Origin: UBA5195 sp034432755
GTDB taxonomy: Bacteria; Chloroflexota; Anaerolineae; Anaerolineales; Villigracilaceae
Assembly (NCBI GenBank): GCA_034432755.1
Contig: DAOUBQ010000077.1
Location: 4,935-68,934 of the forward strand
DNA length: 64,000 bases
Reading direction: 5' to 3'
Part shown: one piece after another, positions 42,204-51,535 of the stretch
Layout: every line of letters begins with the position of its first letter
How positions within the stretch are numbered: the first letter of the stretch is position 1
Notes under the pieces: generated by a model
Databases searched by the model: none
Told to the model about the DNA's origin: nothing
What the model saw: the letters and a program-made list of their open reading frames with translations, nothing else
Made by a program: the position numbers and the translations under genes

Positions 42204-43292
42204 TTATGGGTGTTTTTTTCCCTGTAAAATCATCACTTCATACAGGGCCGGGCCGCGCTCGGTGGCATGCAGGCCGCCTATATGCAAGGACATCACCAGT
42301 TCGGCCTGGAAGCGGAAGTAGTATGGGTTGGTGAACAAGCGCAATAGGGCGCGCTTCCAGGCCGGGAAACTCGCTAGCAGGCTGAAGGCTTCGATGGGTT
42401 GCGGCTGCCGCAGGCTGATGTGAACGCTATCGTTGGCATCTTGCCAGTGGAAATCAACCTCGCGCGGCCAGGCGCGCCCGCCCAGATGTGGGACGAAATC
42501 GCAGGCTTTCATCGTTAGTTTTGAGCCGTCGCCGGTGAGAACCTGGTCTCCCTTTGCCAGCAGGAAAACCGGCATTCGCGTATAGCCATACGCTTGCGCG
42601 GCGATTTGCTCGACATAAATAAGCGTGTAGTCGGCAATTCGGGCGCGGCCCCAGTACCAGTGGTCCATCACTTCGTTCAGGCCGATGTTGCCCCAGTTAT
42701 GGTCGTGGTAGCCCACGCCGCTGACCGGATGGATTTCGCCATCGCAGTCAATCGTTCCAGATACTGTGCCGTAGGGGACGGCGGGCAGCCAGGCGAAGTA
42801 ATGATTGAGGTCGCTAAAGTATGATTTTCCGGCGCCGGGCCGCCAGGGCGGGACCAGGCCGCTGAAGGTCAGGTTGATGGTGATGGGGCCAAAACCGGTT
42901 GCCGGGTCGGCTTCCATTTCTATATGCAATTGATAGGTATGTAAGTCGCCCTGAACGCGGTTGGGGCCGATGGTCACGTCGCAGGTCTCGCGCGCGGCTT
43001 GGAACTGCGCGGGGGGGAAGAAGGCTGAGCGAGAGATTCGTCCGCTATTCGGGCAGTTGAGGGTGAGCAGGATGACCGGCTTGAGCGGGCCGTTGCGTTC
43101 CAGGATGGGTTTGGTGGCGAAGACAATTACGACCGTTGCGCCGTTGTCGAGATGGGCGTCGAAATACCACCACTCGAAAGAGCCGGGGCCGGTCTCGGCG
43201 CGCAGGCCGTCTTCCCAGGGTTGAATGGTCTCGGTCAGGCCCTCGCGGGCCAGGAATTCTGGTGTCACGCCAAAAAAGATGGGTTTTGCCAT
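42204..43292 (-). CDS. CrtC/AttH-like lipocalin-fold protein (carotenoid 1,2-hydratase family)
   Basis: 362 residues. The family is recognised from SFEWWYFDAHLDNG near residue 37 and GVGYHDHNWGNIGLNEVMDHWYWGR, split here as GVGYHDHNWG and DHWYWGRA, in the middle. These are the conserved blocks of the hydroxyneurosporene synthase (CrtC) and AttH group, where the Asp and His act in tertiary-alcohol hydration in CrtC. No carotenoid genes lie nearby, so another hydrophobic substrate is equally likely. It starts exactly after the DUF1786 stop codon (TGA-ATG), suggesting co-translation. Confidence 0.7.
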   Translation of the reverse strand: MAKPIFFGVTPEFLAREGLTETIQPWEDGLRAETGPGSFEWWYFDAHLDNGATVVIVFATKPILERNGPLKPVILLTLNCPNSGRISRSAFFPPAQFQAARETCDVTIGPNRVQGDLHTYQLHIEMEADPATGFGPITINLTFSGLVPPWRPGAGKSYFSDLNHYFAWLPAVPYGTVSGTIDCDGEIHPVSGVGYHDHNWGNIGLNEVMDHWYWGRARIADYTLIYVEQIAAQAYGYTRMPVFLLAKGDQVLTGDGSKLTMKACDFVPHLGGRAWPREVDFHWQDANDSVHISLRQPQPIEAFSLLASFPAWKRALLRLFTNPYYFRFQAELVMSLHIGGLHATERGPALYEVMILQGKKHP

Positions 43293-44441
43293 TCAGGCCT
43301 CCGTATCCCAGGGGGCAGTTCCCTGCGCTATTCCAGAGAGCGATTTGCGGAGCGGTTGGGTTTGTTCGGGCAGTAAATCGGCGGCGGCGGCCAGCAGGCC
43401 GAAGTTGCCCGCCATCATCATATCGCCAAAGGGGACGGCAAAATAGGGACGCAGACGGGAATCTGGATGGAAGAGTGCGCGGCGCGGGCCGGTGACGGCC
43501 ACGCCCCAGCCGTCTTTTCTCAGTTCGAGCGGCGTTTTGTCGTAAACCAGCGCGCCGTGTCCCATGTCGTCGAATACGTCTTGGTGGGTGAGTGTGCCAT
43601 TGGCCAGGCGCAGCAGGAGCGATTCGAGTTTGGGCAGGTTGATTTCGCCGGTGTGATGCTCAAAGACGCCCTCGATGCCGGTTTCGCCCAGTCGGAAAGC
43701 CAGGCAGTGGAAATTGCCGATATTGGCAATCAGTTTGCGCGGGCGGGCGGCCACCTGCGGGTCGAAGGTGGCGCCCAATATGGCGGCGGGTGCGGTGTCC
43801 ATCACCAACAGGGGCGCGTCTATTTTTTGCGCTGAATCTGCCACCGCTTGCAGGCGAGTCATGATGGGCGGAATGTCGTCGGCGAGGTAGGCAAATGCGG
43901 TCAGTGCGTTTTCCTCGCGGATGCGCTCATCGAGGTAATCGAAGCGGAATTGCCGGTCGGAGATGCCGGGCGGTGAATTGCCATGGTCAAAGACGGCCAC
44001 ACAGACGGCAGCCAGGTCGGTGAGCGAGACGCCGAAGCGGGCAAAGGTTTCTGAGAGCAAGGGAAAGTCGAAGTCTTTGAGGGTGAGAGACTGAACGTTG
44101 GAGGGCAAACGAGCAGCCTCGTCTTCAGAAATGAGCCGAATGCCCATCTTTTTGACCTTTTCCAGCTCGTCGTCTATTGTTTTGGCGGCTTCGGGTGTGG
44201 CGAAGATGGGCAGCCCCGCCCTGGCATGGTCGCGGGCGGCCCAGGCGGAGGGGCCGCCGCCCATCATCTGACCGGTGAGCAGCAGGGTCTCACCGCGCCG
44301 GGTGGCCTCGCGGATGCGGTTGTGAATCATCATGGTTGGGGAGGGAAGCACCAGTTTGAAGCCGTTTTCTAAATCGAGCCGGGAATCGTAGAGTAAGACA
44401 TCTTGCGTGCCGGTGCCAACATCAACCGTGAGGATTTTCAT
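43293..44441 (-). CDS. DUF1786 family protein with actin-like ATPase start
   Basis: 382 residues. It begins MKILTVDVGTGTQDVLLYDS, the actin/Hsp70/sugar-kinase phosphate-1 style motif, and has a second such block in LIANIGNFHCLAF. TGQMMGGGPSAWAARDH and VFDHGNSPPGISDRQFRFDY match DUF1786, a family known from archaea and some bacteria without an assigned function (sometimes annotated near pyruvate-formate lyase activation, not shown here). It directly precedes the CrtC/AttH-like gene with no gap. Confidence 0.75.
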   Translation of the reverse strand: MKILTVDVGTGTQDVLLYDSRLDLENGFKLVLPSPTMMIHNRIREATRRGETLLLTGQMMGGGPSAWAARDHARAGLPIFATPEAAKTIDDELEKVKKMGIRLISEDEAARLPSNVQSLTLKDFDFPLLSETFARFGVSLTDLAAVCVAVFDHGNSPPGISDRQFRFDYLDERIREENALTAFAYLADDIPPIMTRLQAVADSAQKIDAPLLVMDTAPAAILGATFDPQVAARPRKLIANIGNFHCLAFRLGETGIEGVFEHHTGEINLPKLESLLLRLANGTLTHQDVFDDMGHGALVYDKTPLELRKDGWGVAVTGPRRALFHPDSRLRPYFAVPFGDMMMAGNFGLLAAAADLLPEQTQPLRKSLSGIAQGTAPWDTEA

Positions 44442-44520
44442 TGGGGCAGTCCTGTTAAGACGAGGTTGAGATTATCTTACCAGATTGTTGCTGGCATTTC
44501 CAAGAGGCAGTTTGTGTAAA

Positions 44521-44640
44521 GCCCCTACACGGTGGACAGAATGTTTTTCTCCCGCTTTTTGTGCGGCTCATCCTGAAAATCTTGCCTGTCGGGATTGTTT
44601 TTAAGCCCGAAATCGGACGTTGAGAGCCCACTGTAGGGGC
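44521..44640. repeat. Inverted-repeat-bounded 120-bp intergenic element
   Basis: GCCCCTACACGGTGG (44521-44535) is inverted at 44626-44640 as CCACTGTAGGGGC (13 of 15 positions pair). Inside are an imperfect GCCTGTCGGG and TTTAAGCCC. No coding content. Size and bounded arms suggest a small REP/MITE-like element between the SorC and DUF1786 genes. The arm relates to the 117-143 hairpin. Confidence 0.5.
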
Positions 44641-44660
44641 GCAGGGGGATGGCTGAATGG

Positions 44661-45650
44661 TTATGCCTGGCTTGTCTTTGGGGAGGGGCTGCCTGTTTTC
44701 GCCAACATTTCAGCGGTTTGCTGGTCGGTAATGAGGACATTGATTAATTTTCCGCGCAAGGCGGCCTGAATGGCCTCGAGTTTTTCTGTGCCGCCTGCTA
44801 CGCCGACGACGCGCGGGATGTTGCGTAGTTGGTGAAGGTCAATGCCGATAATGCGCTCGTTTAATTCGACCTGTATTGGTTGCCCTTGCCCGTCCATAAA
44901 GCGGTTGGCAATGTCGCCGACTGCGCCAGCCCGAATCGTTTCTTGAATATCTGCTTCGGTGAGGATGGTTTCGTCACGGGTGGCGATGGTGTAGGAGTTG
45001 AGCGACCCAATGCCAACAAAGGCCAGGGTAATCTCTGGCAGGAGTTGCATGGCGGCGCGGACGTGTTCATCCATCAGGTACACGTCGCGCGTGTCACGGC
45101 TGCGCACCACGCCTGGCGCGGGCAGCAGCGCCAGTTTGCAGGCGAGCGTGCGCGCCATAGCGCGGCACAATTCGGTGGCGTGCGCTTCGGATTCGGGTTT
45201 GCCAATGCCGCCGGTCATCTGAACGATGCGCACATCGGGCAAATGGCGAGGTTCAAGGGCGGCAACCATGCCCCGGATGGTGTATCCCCACGAGACGCCA
45301 ACCACATCCTCTGGCGAAATCACCCGCAACAGGTAGGCCGCTGCCGCTGCGCCCAGTTCGCGCGCGATGATGGGCGGGGAGGAGGGGGCAGGTATATCTA
45401 CAATAATGGTTTCTTGCAAGTTGAATTGCTGTTCGAGGGCGTTTTCTAGTGCGGCGTAGGTGCCAGAAGGCGGCACAACCATGATTTTCACAATCCCCAT
45501 TTCGCGCGCTTGTGCTAACAGCCGAGAGATGGTGGCGCGTGAAATGCGCAAGCGCTGAACAATTTCATCCTGGTTGAGATTGTCTTCATAATATAGTTTG
45601 CTGACTTTGGTTAACAGGCGCAGGTCGGGTCGGTTTTTGGAGCGCGGCAT
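44661..45650 (-). CDS. SorC-family sugar-responsive transcriptional regulator (distal)
   Basis: 329 residues. N-terminal HTH (about 13-60) with KVSKLYYEDNLNQDEIVQRL and SRATISRLLAQAREMGIV, the SorC/DeoR arrangement. The rest is the sugar-phosphate-binding domain: GVSWGYTIRGMVAALEPR, MTGGIGKPESEAHATELC and VGVAGGTEKLEAIQAALRG. It is near the 3' end of the sugar locus and has its own promoter. It is a clear paralogue of the regulator at 58431 (same motifs in the same order). Confidence 0.9.
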   Translation of the reverse strand: MPRSKNRPDLRLLTKVSKLYYEDNLNQDEIVQRLRISRATISRLLAQAREMGIVKIMVVPPSGTYAALENALEQQFNLQETIIVDIPAPSSPPIIARELGAAAAAYLLRVISPEDVVGVSWGYTIRGMVAALEPRHLPDVRIVQMTGGIGKPESEAHATELCRAMARTLACKLALLPAPGVVRSRDTRDVYLMDEHVRAAMQLLPEITLAFVGIGSLNSYTIATRDETILTEADIQETIRAGAVGDIANRFMDGQGQPIQVELNERIIGIDLHQLRNIPRVVGVAGGTEKLEAIQAALRGKLINVLITDQQTAEMLAKTGSPSPKTSQA

Positions 45651-45678
45651 GGGCTTCTCGGCAGAAAAGATGAGATGG

Positions 45679-45707
45679 ATTATACCCCTCTCGTTCTAAT
45701 GCGTAAT
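45679..45707 (-). promoter_or_regulatory. Promoter of the distal SorC regulator
   Basis: On the minus strand: ATTACG (45707-45702), 17-bp spacer, TATAAT (45684-45679). It starts after the RPE-like stop codon, leaving about a 22-nt leader. Confidence 0.5.
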
Positions 45708-45723
45708 GAGAATGGGTGAAAGG

Positions 45724-46392
45724 TTAAACTGGCGACTGAACTGCATTGTGCAGCGATTGGATGCCCTCCGCAATACCGCCGGGGTAATGGAAAATTGCGC
45801 TGCCGCTGACGAAGGCGCGCGCTCCAGCCCGGTAGGCTTCTGGCAAATTTTGGCAGGTCATCCCGCCATCTACCTGGAGGATGGCGGAGGAGTGATTCTC
45901 GGTAAGGAAACGGGCAGTGCGGCTGATTTTGGCGGCCATTTCAGGGAACCAGCCTTGCCCTGAAAAGCCGGGGTTGTTTCCTAAAATCAAGACAACATCT
46001 AACAGATGTACCACCTCGCGCAGACTCTCGACCGGCGTGGCCGGGTTGAGCGCTGTGCCTGCTTTGCAACCCGCCGCGCGGATGGTCTGCAAAGTCCGGT
46101 ACAGGTGTGGACAGGTCTCGACGTGGACGGTAATGTAGTTCGCGCCACCAGCGATGAAGGCCGGGATGAGCGCATCCGGGTTGGCAATCATCAGGTGGAC
46201 ATCGATTGGCAAATGGGTGTGTTTTTTGACGACGGGGAGAATGAAGGGGCCAAAACTCAGGTTGGGGACGAAGTGACCGTCCATTACATCCACATGAATC
46301 CAATCTGCGCCAGCCTGTTCAAGGGCGGCAAGTTGCTCGCCCAGGCAGGAGAAATCAGCCGAGAGGATGGATGGCGCTATTAAGATGCTCAT
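45724..46392 (-). CDS. Ribulose-phosphate 3-epimerase-like protein
   Basis: 222 residues, a TIM barrel. Metal ligands are intact: IHVDVMDGHFVPN (His, Asp), DVHLMI (His) and LQVDGGM (Asp). The active-site loop reads GNNPGFSGQGWFP, whereas usual Rpe has M(S/T)VNPGFGGQ; this altered loop suggests a different ketose-phosphate substrate, as in AlsE-type enzymes. The ATG overlaps the DUF4432 stop by 4 nt. The last catabolic gene of the operon. Confidence 0.85.
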   Translation of the reverse strand: MSILIAPSILSADFSCLGEQLAALEQAGADWIHVDVMDGHFVPNLSFGPFILPVVKKHTHLPIDVHLMIANPDALIPAFIAGGANYITVHVETCPHLYRTLQTIRAAGCKAGTALNPATPVESLREVVHLLDVVLILGNNPGFSGQGWFPEMAAKISRTARFLTENHSSAILQVDGGMTCQNLPEAYRAGARAFVSGSAIFHYPGGIAEGIQSLHNAVQSPV

Positions 46393-47480
46393 GCGCTGGC
46401 TTTCTCCACGGTTTGCGCGATGCGCATTTCCTCCAGGTGGGTTTCATCGGGGGGCAAAACGCCAATTTCCAGTTCGGAAGTGAAGGTTGCTCCGCCAGGC
46501 AAGGTGCGGACATGGCCTTTGGCCTTTTCGGCGCTGAAGCCTTCCACTTCGGCGGTGCAGGGTTCCATGCCCAGCGCGTCCTGGTCGGCGGTGCGGCAAA
46601 TCCAGCGCACGCCATGATTTAATTGTGCAGGGCGATGTCGCAGCAGGTCGGCGCTGCCATTGGGGTGGATGTGCAGGGTGCGCGCCCAACCGTTTTCATC
46701 AGCCTGATAATTCAGATAAAGCACCATTTCTGGGTCGTAAACCAGGCCAGGGTCAAAAACGAGATGTTTTTCGGGGTGTTGCTGCAAAATTTTGACGAAT
46801 TCACGGTAGCCGGGTGCCACTTCCATGAAAGGCGGGATGTTGGCGCGCACGCGCATATTTTCAGGGTCGCACACAACACTCTGAACCAGCCGCCCACCAT
46901 CTACCGGACGGAAATTGACATGTTCGAGGAACATGAGCGGCATGGGGCTGGCTTTCAGGTTGTGAATGGTCATTGCGACGGTAAAAACCGAAGAGGATTC
47001 GTACAGTTTGATCAGCGTCCTGGCTTCGTAGTTGTAGTTGAAGGCAACCGTGTGGTGATAAGAGCCAGTTAACCCGATATATTCACCTTTTTCATCCACG
47101 CCCAAGACCAGGGCTGCGCTTTGGTAGGGCGCGTTGGGCAGTTCTCCGTGTATCGGGTGCGTGTCGCTTGGGCCGGGGGCACCCATGGCGGTTGCGCCGC
47201 AGTGCAGCAGAAAACCGCCATAGGTGGCGAGGAAGTCGTGGGTGGGGTAGGGCTGGTCGAACATGGATTTCATCGTCAATCGCCGCCCGCGCAGGGTGGC
47301 GTCCCAAATTTGCTGACCCTGGTAAGGGAGCAACACCAACTCGCCGAGGGCGTTTTTGAGCCGCAGGGCAGGTACGCCGCTCGGGTAACGGAAGGCGCTG
47401 GCGGTCAGTTCGCCGCGCTCGGCAAGCAGGGTTTCGTGGGCGGTGAATGGGTCGGGGGAGAGATGAACGGTCGTTTTCAT
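46389..47480 (-). CDS. DUF4432 aldose-1-epimerase-like protein
   Basis: 363 residues of beta-rich sequence. THPIHGELPNAPYQSAALVLG is the key block in the DUF4432/galactose-mutarotase superfamily, with His in HGELP and another in LEHVNFRPVDGG. A mutarotase-like function on the imported sugar is inferred. The ATG overlaps the kinase stop by 4 nt (ATGA), giving the correct start; open frame further upstream lies in the kinase gene. Confidence 0.8.
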   Translation of the reverse strand: MKTTVHLSPDPFTAHETLLAERGELTASAFRYPSGVPALRLKNALGELVLLPYQGQQIWDATLRGRRLTMKSMFDQPYPTHDFLATYGGFLLHCGATAMGAPGPSDTHPIHGELPNAPYQSAALVLGVDEKGEYIGLTGSYHHTVAFNYNYEARTLIKLYESSSVFTVAMTIHNLKASPMPLMFLEHVNFRPVDGGRLVQSVVCDPENMRVRANIPPFMEVAPGYREFVKILQQHPEKHLVFDPGLVYDPEMVLYLNYQADENGWARTLHIHPNGSADLLRHRPAQLNHGVRWICRTADQDALGMEPCTAEVEGFSAEKAKGHVRTLPGGATFTSELEIGVLPPDETHLEEMRIAQTVEKASA

Positions 47481-48988
47481 AATTGATGGACTATAGGCGC
47501 AATGACGGGGTAAACCTGCCGGTAGATCTGGTACATGCACTCGTAAGCGGCCTGGCGTGCTGGGTTGGGGGCATAGGTATCCGTTAGTTGCAAGAAGCGG
47601 TTGGCGGCTTCGGCTGCGGAGAGGAAAACCCCCGCTCCTACCCCGGCAAGCAACGCTGCGCCAAATCCGGCGGCTTCGGTGATTTTGGGGGTGACGACTG
47701 GAATGCCGGTGATGTCGGCTTTGAGTTGCAGCCATAATTTCGATTTGGCGCCGCCGCCGATTGCGCGCAGCACATTAACTTGTACGCCGCCGGTTTGCAG
47801 TAAATCCAGATTCAGGCGCAGTTCATAGGTCAGGCCCTCCAGGATGGCTTTTGCCAGGTGGGCGCGGGTGTGGGCAAAGGTGAGGCCAAGAATGGCGGCT
47901 TTGGACTGCGTATCGAGGGTGGGGGTGCCGCTGCCGGAGAAATGCGGCAAGACAAGCAGGCCGGTGGGTTCTGCGGGCGCGCCTGTGCTCATCAGGTCGT
48001 AGGCGTCTGCGCCGGTTTGGGCGGCTTGGGCCATTTGCGGTTCGCAAAAATTATCGCGCAGCCAGCGCAGGGAAAGGCCGCCGCTGTGGTTGAGGGTCAT
48101 TGCCAGGAACAGGCCGGGGACGACATGCCGATAGACGGAGATATTGCCCTGGTAGAGTGGTTGGCTGACGTTTGGGGAAGCGAGCGTCACTTCGACCACT
48201 TCCGCTGTGCCGCTGGAGACGGAGGCTATGCCTGGCGCGGTGGAACCAACCCCTAGCGCGCCGCAGGCCTGGTCATGTCCTCCAGCGACAATGAGCGGGG
48301 GGCGAATCAGCCTGAAATCGGAGGCAAGTTCCGGTTTGAGCGTTCCGGCAGGCGCTCCCGAAGGACGGATTTGCGCCAGCCGGGACGAATCCAGCCCTAA
48401 ATCAGAGAGAATCTCCTCGTCCCAATTGCCTTGCGCCAGGCCAAGCAGTTGGGTGCGCGAGGCCAGGCAGTCGCTGATAACGGCCTGACCGGTCAGCTTG
48501 TGGATGAGGAAATCTTCGACCAGCAGGAATTTATCGGTGGTTTTCCATATCTCCGGCTCATTTTGGCGTATCCATAGCAGTTTGGGCAGGGTGTTGATGG
48601 TGTGGATGGGCATGCCCGTGCGCTGGAAGAGAGCCTCGCTGCCAAAACGTTTGCGCAAATAGTCGTTTTGCGCGCTGGTGCGGGTGTCCATGCCCAGAAT
48701 GGTGGGGCGCAAGGGATGACCAGCGCGGTCAACCGGCGTGACGGCTTCGCCATGTACCGAAAGTCCGATAGCGGTAATTCCTTTGACCCCGGCAGCGGCG
48801 ATGGCCTCGCGGATGGCTTCCTGCGCCAGCCGCCAGACGGTTTCCATATCCTGCTCGGCCCAGTGCGGACGGGGAAAGTCAACCGCATATTCGCGCGAGG
48901 CTTTGGCAAGCAGCGTGCCATCGCTGTCGAACAAGAGGGCTTTGCAGCCAGTGGTGCCGAGGTCGAGGCCAAGAAGTGTTATTGCCAT
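47477..48988 (-). CDS. FGGY-family carbohydrate kinase (xylulokinase-like)
   Basis: 503 residues. LLGLDLGTTGCKALLFDSDG is the phosphate-1 motif. GGGAKSKLWLQLKADITGIP with ITEAAGFGAALLAG is the FGGY signature 2. LPHFSGSGTPTLDTQSKA resembles the region of xylulokinases that recognises the ketose. It likely phosphorylates the ketose from the isomerase. The ATG (48988) lies in the last codons of the permease gene (10-nt overlap). Confidence 0.88.
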   Translation of the reverse strand: MAITLLGLDLGTTGCKALLFDSDGTLLAKASREYAVDFPRPHWAEQDMETVWRLAQEAIREAIAAAGVKGITAIGLSVHGEAVTPVDRAGHPLRPTILGMDTRTSAQNDYLRKRFGSEALFQRTGMPIHTINTLPKLLWIRQNEPEIWKTTDKFLLVEDFLIHKLTGQAVISDCLASRTQLLGLAQGNWDEEILSDLGLDSSRLAQIRPSGAPAGTLKPELASDFRLIRPPLIVAGGHDQACGALGVGSTAPGIASVSSGTAEVVEVTLASPNVSQPLYQGNISVYRHVVPGLFLAMTLNHSGGLSLRWLRDNFCEPQMAQAAQTGADAYDLMSTGAPAEPTGLLVLPHFSGSGTPTLDTQSKAAILGLTFAHTRAHLAKAILEGLTYELRLNLDLLQTGGVQVNVLRAIGGGAKSKLWLQLKADITGIPVVTPKITEAAGFGAALLAGVGAGVFLSAAEAANRFLQLTDTYAPNPARQAAYECMYQIYRQVYPVIAPIVHQL

Positions 48989-50016
48989 GCCGTCCACCCC
49001 AGTTTTTTGGTTTCAGCCGGGCGGGCAATGCGTTTTTCCAGCCGAATGTTGCGCCGTTCGAGCCGCTTAATCAGGCTCATGCGCTGCGCGTCCACGAACA
49101 CCGCAAACAGAATGACCAGCGCCTTGACCATTTCTTGTAGATAAAGGTCAACGCGCATGAAAATCAGGCCATTTTGTATCATTTGGATAAGCAAAATGCC
49201 GATGACCGTGCCGGGAAAGACATTGCCCACGCCGCCGAACAGGCTGGTGCCGCCCAACACCGAGGCGGCAATGGCCTGGAACTCGATTCCGCGTCCGAAG
49301 GAGGCAGAAACGCTGCCGACCTGGCTGATGGAGATGACCGATGCCACCGCTGCGCAGAACCCGCTGATGATGTAGACTGCGGCAGTCATGCGGGTGGTGT
49401 TGAGACCGGCTTTTTTTGCGGCTTCCATATCGTTGCCCATGGCATAGATTTGACGGCCAAAGGGGGTGTATTTCAGGATGATGACGGCCAGGGTGACCAT
49501 GAGACTAAACACCAGGACGGGAATTGGCACCAGGTCGAAGACGCGGGTGGCGCCAAAACGCATTTCATTGGGGACGGAAATGTGCCGTGATTGGGTGATG
49601 AGCAGGCCCAGCCCGCGCCCGGCAGTGAGCGTGCCAAGCGTGACCATGAAGGGGATAATGCGCACTCGGCTAATTAAAAAGGCGTTTACGCATCCCCATA
49701 AGGTTCCGGCCAGAATGCCACACGAAATGGCAGCGGCTATCCCCCAGCCATCTTCGAGCATGAGCGCTACCACGCCTCCGGTGATGTACATGGTGGCGCC
49801 CACCGAAAGGTCTATGCCGCCGGTTAAGAGGACGAAGGTCATGCCAATGGCTACCATGCCTACATCGGCAGCGGCCAGGATGATGTTTTCAAAGTTGCGC
49901 AGCGAGGCAAAGCGCTCATTAAACAAGCTGAACACGACAAAAATCACCACAAAAAGAACAATAGATATGTTGCGCAAGACAAAAAGTTGCCAGCGGTGAT
50001 TGGTTTGGATTTTCAT
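48979..50016 (-). CDS. Sugar ABC transporter permease (RbsC type), second
   Basis: 345 residues, about ten membrane helices of the RbsC/YjfF class. Family blocks include LTGGIDLSVGATMYITGGVVA and VSASFGRGIEFQAIAASVLGGTSLFGG, with the EAA-like GRQIYAMGNDMEAAKKAGLN loop. The C-terminus is longer and very basic (KRLERRNIRLEKRIARP). It overlaps the ATPase by 4 nt. It should pair with the permease at 51536, as in two-permease transporters (YtfT/YjfF type). Confidence 0.9.
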   Translation of the reverse strand: MKIQTNHRWQLFVLRNISIVLFVVIFVVFSLFNERFASLRNFENIILAAADVGMVAIGMTFVLLTGGIDLSVGATMYITGGVVALMLEDGWGIAAAISCGILAGTLWGCVNAFLISRVRIIPFMVTLGTLTAGRGLGLLITQSRHISVPNEMRFGATRVFDLVPIPVLVFSLMVTLAVIILKYTPFGRQIYAMGNDMEAAKKAGLNTTRMTAAVYIISGFCAAVASVISISQVGSVSASFGRGIEFQAIAASVLGGTSLFGGVGNVFPGTVIGILLIQMIQNGLIFMRVDLYLQEMVKALVILFAVFVDAQRMSLIKRLERRNIRLEKRIARPAETKKLGWTAWQ

Positions 50017-51524
50017 TTGCCACCTTCCCGAAACGCAGTTTGTAAAATGCGCTCACGGTCGAATTCTGCTCTGTTGAATTGTCCTAAAATTTCGCCAAAA
50101 CCCATCACCAGGATGCGGTCACACACGCCAATCAGTTCTTCGATTTCGGAAGAGATGAACAAGACCGCCGCGCCTTGAGAGGCAATTTCGTTGATGATGG
50201 AGTAGATTTCATATTTCGCACCCACGTCGACGCCGCGCGTGGGTTCATCTACAATCAAAATCGAGGGTTTGTTCATCAACCATTTGCCCAGCACAACCTT
50301 TTGTTGATTGCCGCCGCTGAGTCCTTTGGCCTGGTTTTTGAAGGCGTCGTTCACTTTAATGCGCAAGGACGATACGGTACTCTGAATGGATTCGGCCAGC
50401 AGGGATTGCCGAATTACTCCGCCCAAGGGAGCGGCATAGCGCGGCAGGGCGGCCAGCTCCATATTTTCGGCTACGGTGGCGGTCATCAAAAGGCCTTCTT
50501 CGCGCCGATTCTCAGTAACGAACGCCATATTTTGCTGAATGCTTTTAAGCGGGGTGCGGTGATTGCGTGGATTGCCTTCGACAAGGATTTCGCCGCTGTC
50601 GTGTGTATCCAGACCAAAGAGAATTTGGGCCAATTCGGAACGCCCGGAACCCATCAGTCCAAATACGCCCAGAATTTCGCCTTTGTAAAGCGAGAAGGTG
50701 ATGTCATGCACAATGCCCGCTTTGGAAAGATGTTGGACTTCCAACGCAATTTCATCAGTCGGTTTGGAGGTGTGTTCTGGGTACAACGTACCAAGATAGC
50801 GCCCCACCATCGAGGAAATCATGGTTTGGATATTGAAAGCGCGCCTGGGGCCGGTTTTAACCACTTCGCCATCGCGTAAGACGACAATCTCATCGGCCAG
50901 ATGCAGCACATCACGCAGGATGTGAGAGATATAGATGATAGTCTTTCCGGCAGATTTGAGCCGCTTGATGATGTCGAACAGCCGGTCGGTTTCGCGGGTG
51001 GTGAGAGACGTGGTGGGTTCATCAAAGATGATGATGCGCGCGTCCTGGCTGAGGGCTTTGGCCACTTCCACCAATTGTCGCTCGCCGGGAGAGAGTTTTT
51101 CCACTGTCATATCAGGCGAAACGTTCAAATCTACCTGGGCCAGGAACTCCTGCGCCGCGAGACGGATGCGCTTGCGGTCAATCAAGGGCGTTTTTCCCCA
51201 CTTGGGAAAATCGCTGATGAAGAAATTTTCGGCGATGCTCAAGTTATTGAACAAGTTCAATTCCTGGTGAATGAACGCAACGCCATCTTGGGCGGCTTCC
51301 GCCGGGTCACGCGGGGCATATTCCTGTCCATCGAGCAGCATTTTTCCGCTGTCGAACGGCACAACGCCACCCAGGATATTCATCAGTGTTGATTTTCCCG
51401 CGCCGTTTTCGCCAATTAACCCCACCACATGCCCACGCTGAATATCTATGCTGACGTTTTTGAGTACTTTGACGCCGAAAAAACTCTTGTTGATGTTGCA
51501 GAACTGGAGGATGAAATCGTCCAT
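50013..51524 (-). CDS. Sugar ABC transporter ATPase with two ABC domains (RbsA type)
   Basis: 503 residues from the ATG at 51524. First ABC domain: Walker A GENGAGKST, signature LSPGERQLVEVAKAL, Walker B IIFDEPTTSL. The second half has a degenerate Walker A (GLMGSGRSELAQ), signature LSGGNQQKVVLGKWL, and Walker B LIVDEPTRGVDVG, as is normal in RbsA/XylG/MglA proteins. A GTG three codons earlier is also possible. Both permeases abut or overlap it. Confidence 0.93.
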   Translation of the reverse strand: MDDFILQFCNINKSFFGVKVLKNVSIDIQRGHVVGLIGENGAGKSTLMNILGGVVPFDSGKMLLDGQEYAPRDPAEAAQDGVAFIHQELNLFNNLSIAENFFISDFPKWGKTPLIDRKRIRLAAQEFLAQVDLNVSPDMTVEKLSPGERQLVEVAKALSQDARIIIFDEPTTSLTTRETDRLFDIIKRLKSAGKTIIYISHILRDVLHLADEIVVLRDGEVVKTGPRRAFNIQTMISSMVGRYLGTLYPEHTSKPTDEIALEVQHLSKAGIVHDITFSLYKGEILGVFGLMGSGRSELAQILFGLDTHDSGEILVEGNPRNHRTPLKSIQQNMAFVTENRREEGLLMTATVAENMELAALPRYAAPLGGVIRQSLLAESIQSTVSSLRIKVNDAFKNQAKGLSGGNQQKVVLGKWLMNKPSILIVDEPTRGVDVGAKYEIYSIINEIASQGAAVLFISSEIEELIGVCDRILVMGFGEILGQFNRAEFDRERILQTAFREGGK

Positions 51525-51535
51525 CGTCTTCACCT

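Noticed and set aside
42204..43292. Carotenoid biosynthesis locus
   Set aside because: Only the CrtC/AttH-like fold is present. No phytoene synthase, desaturase or cyclase in the window.
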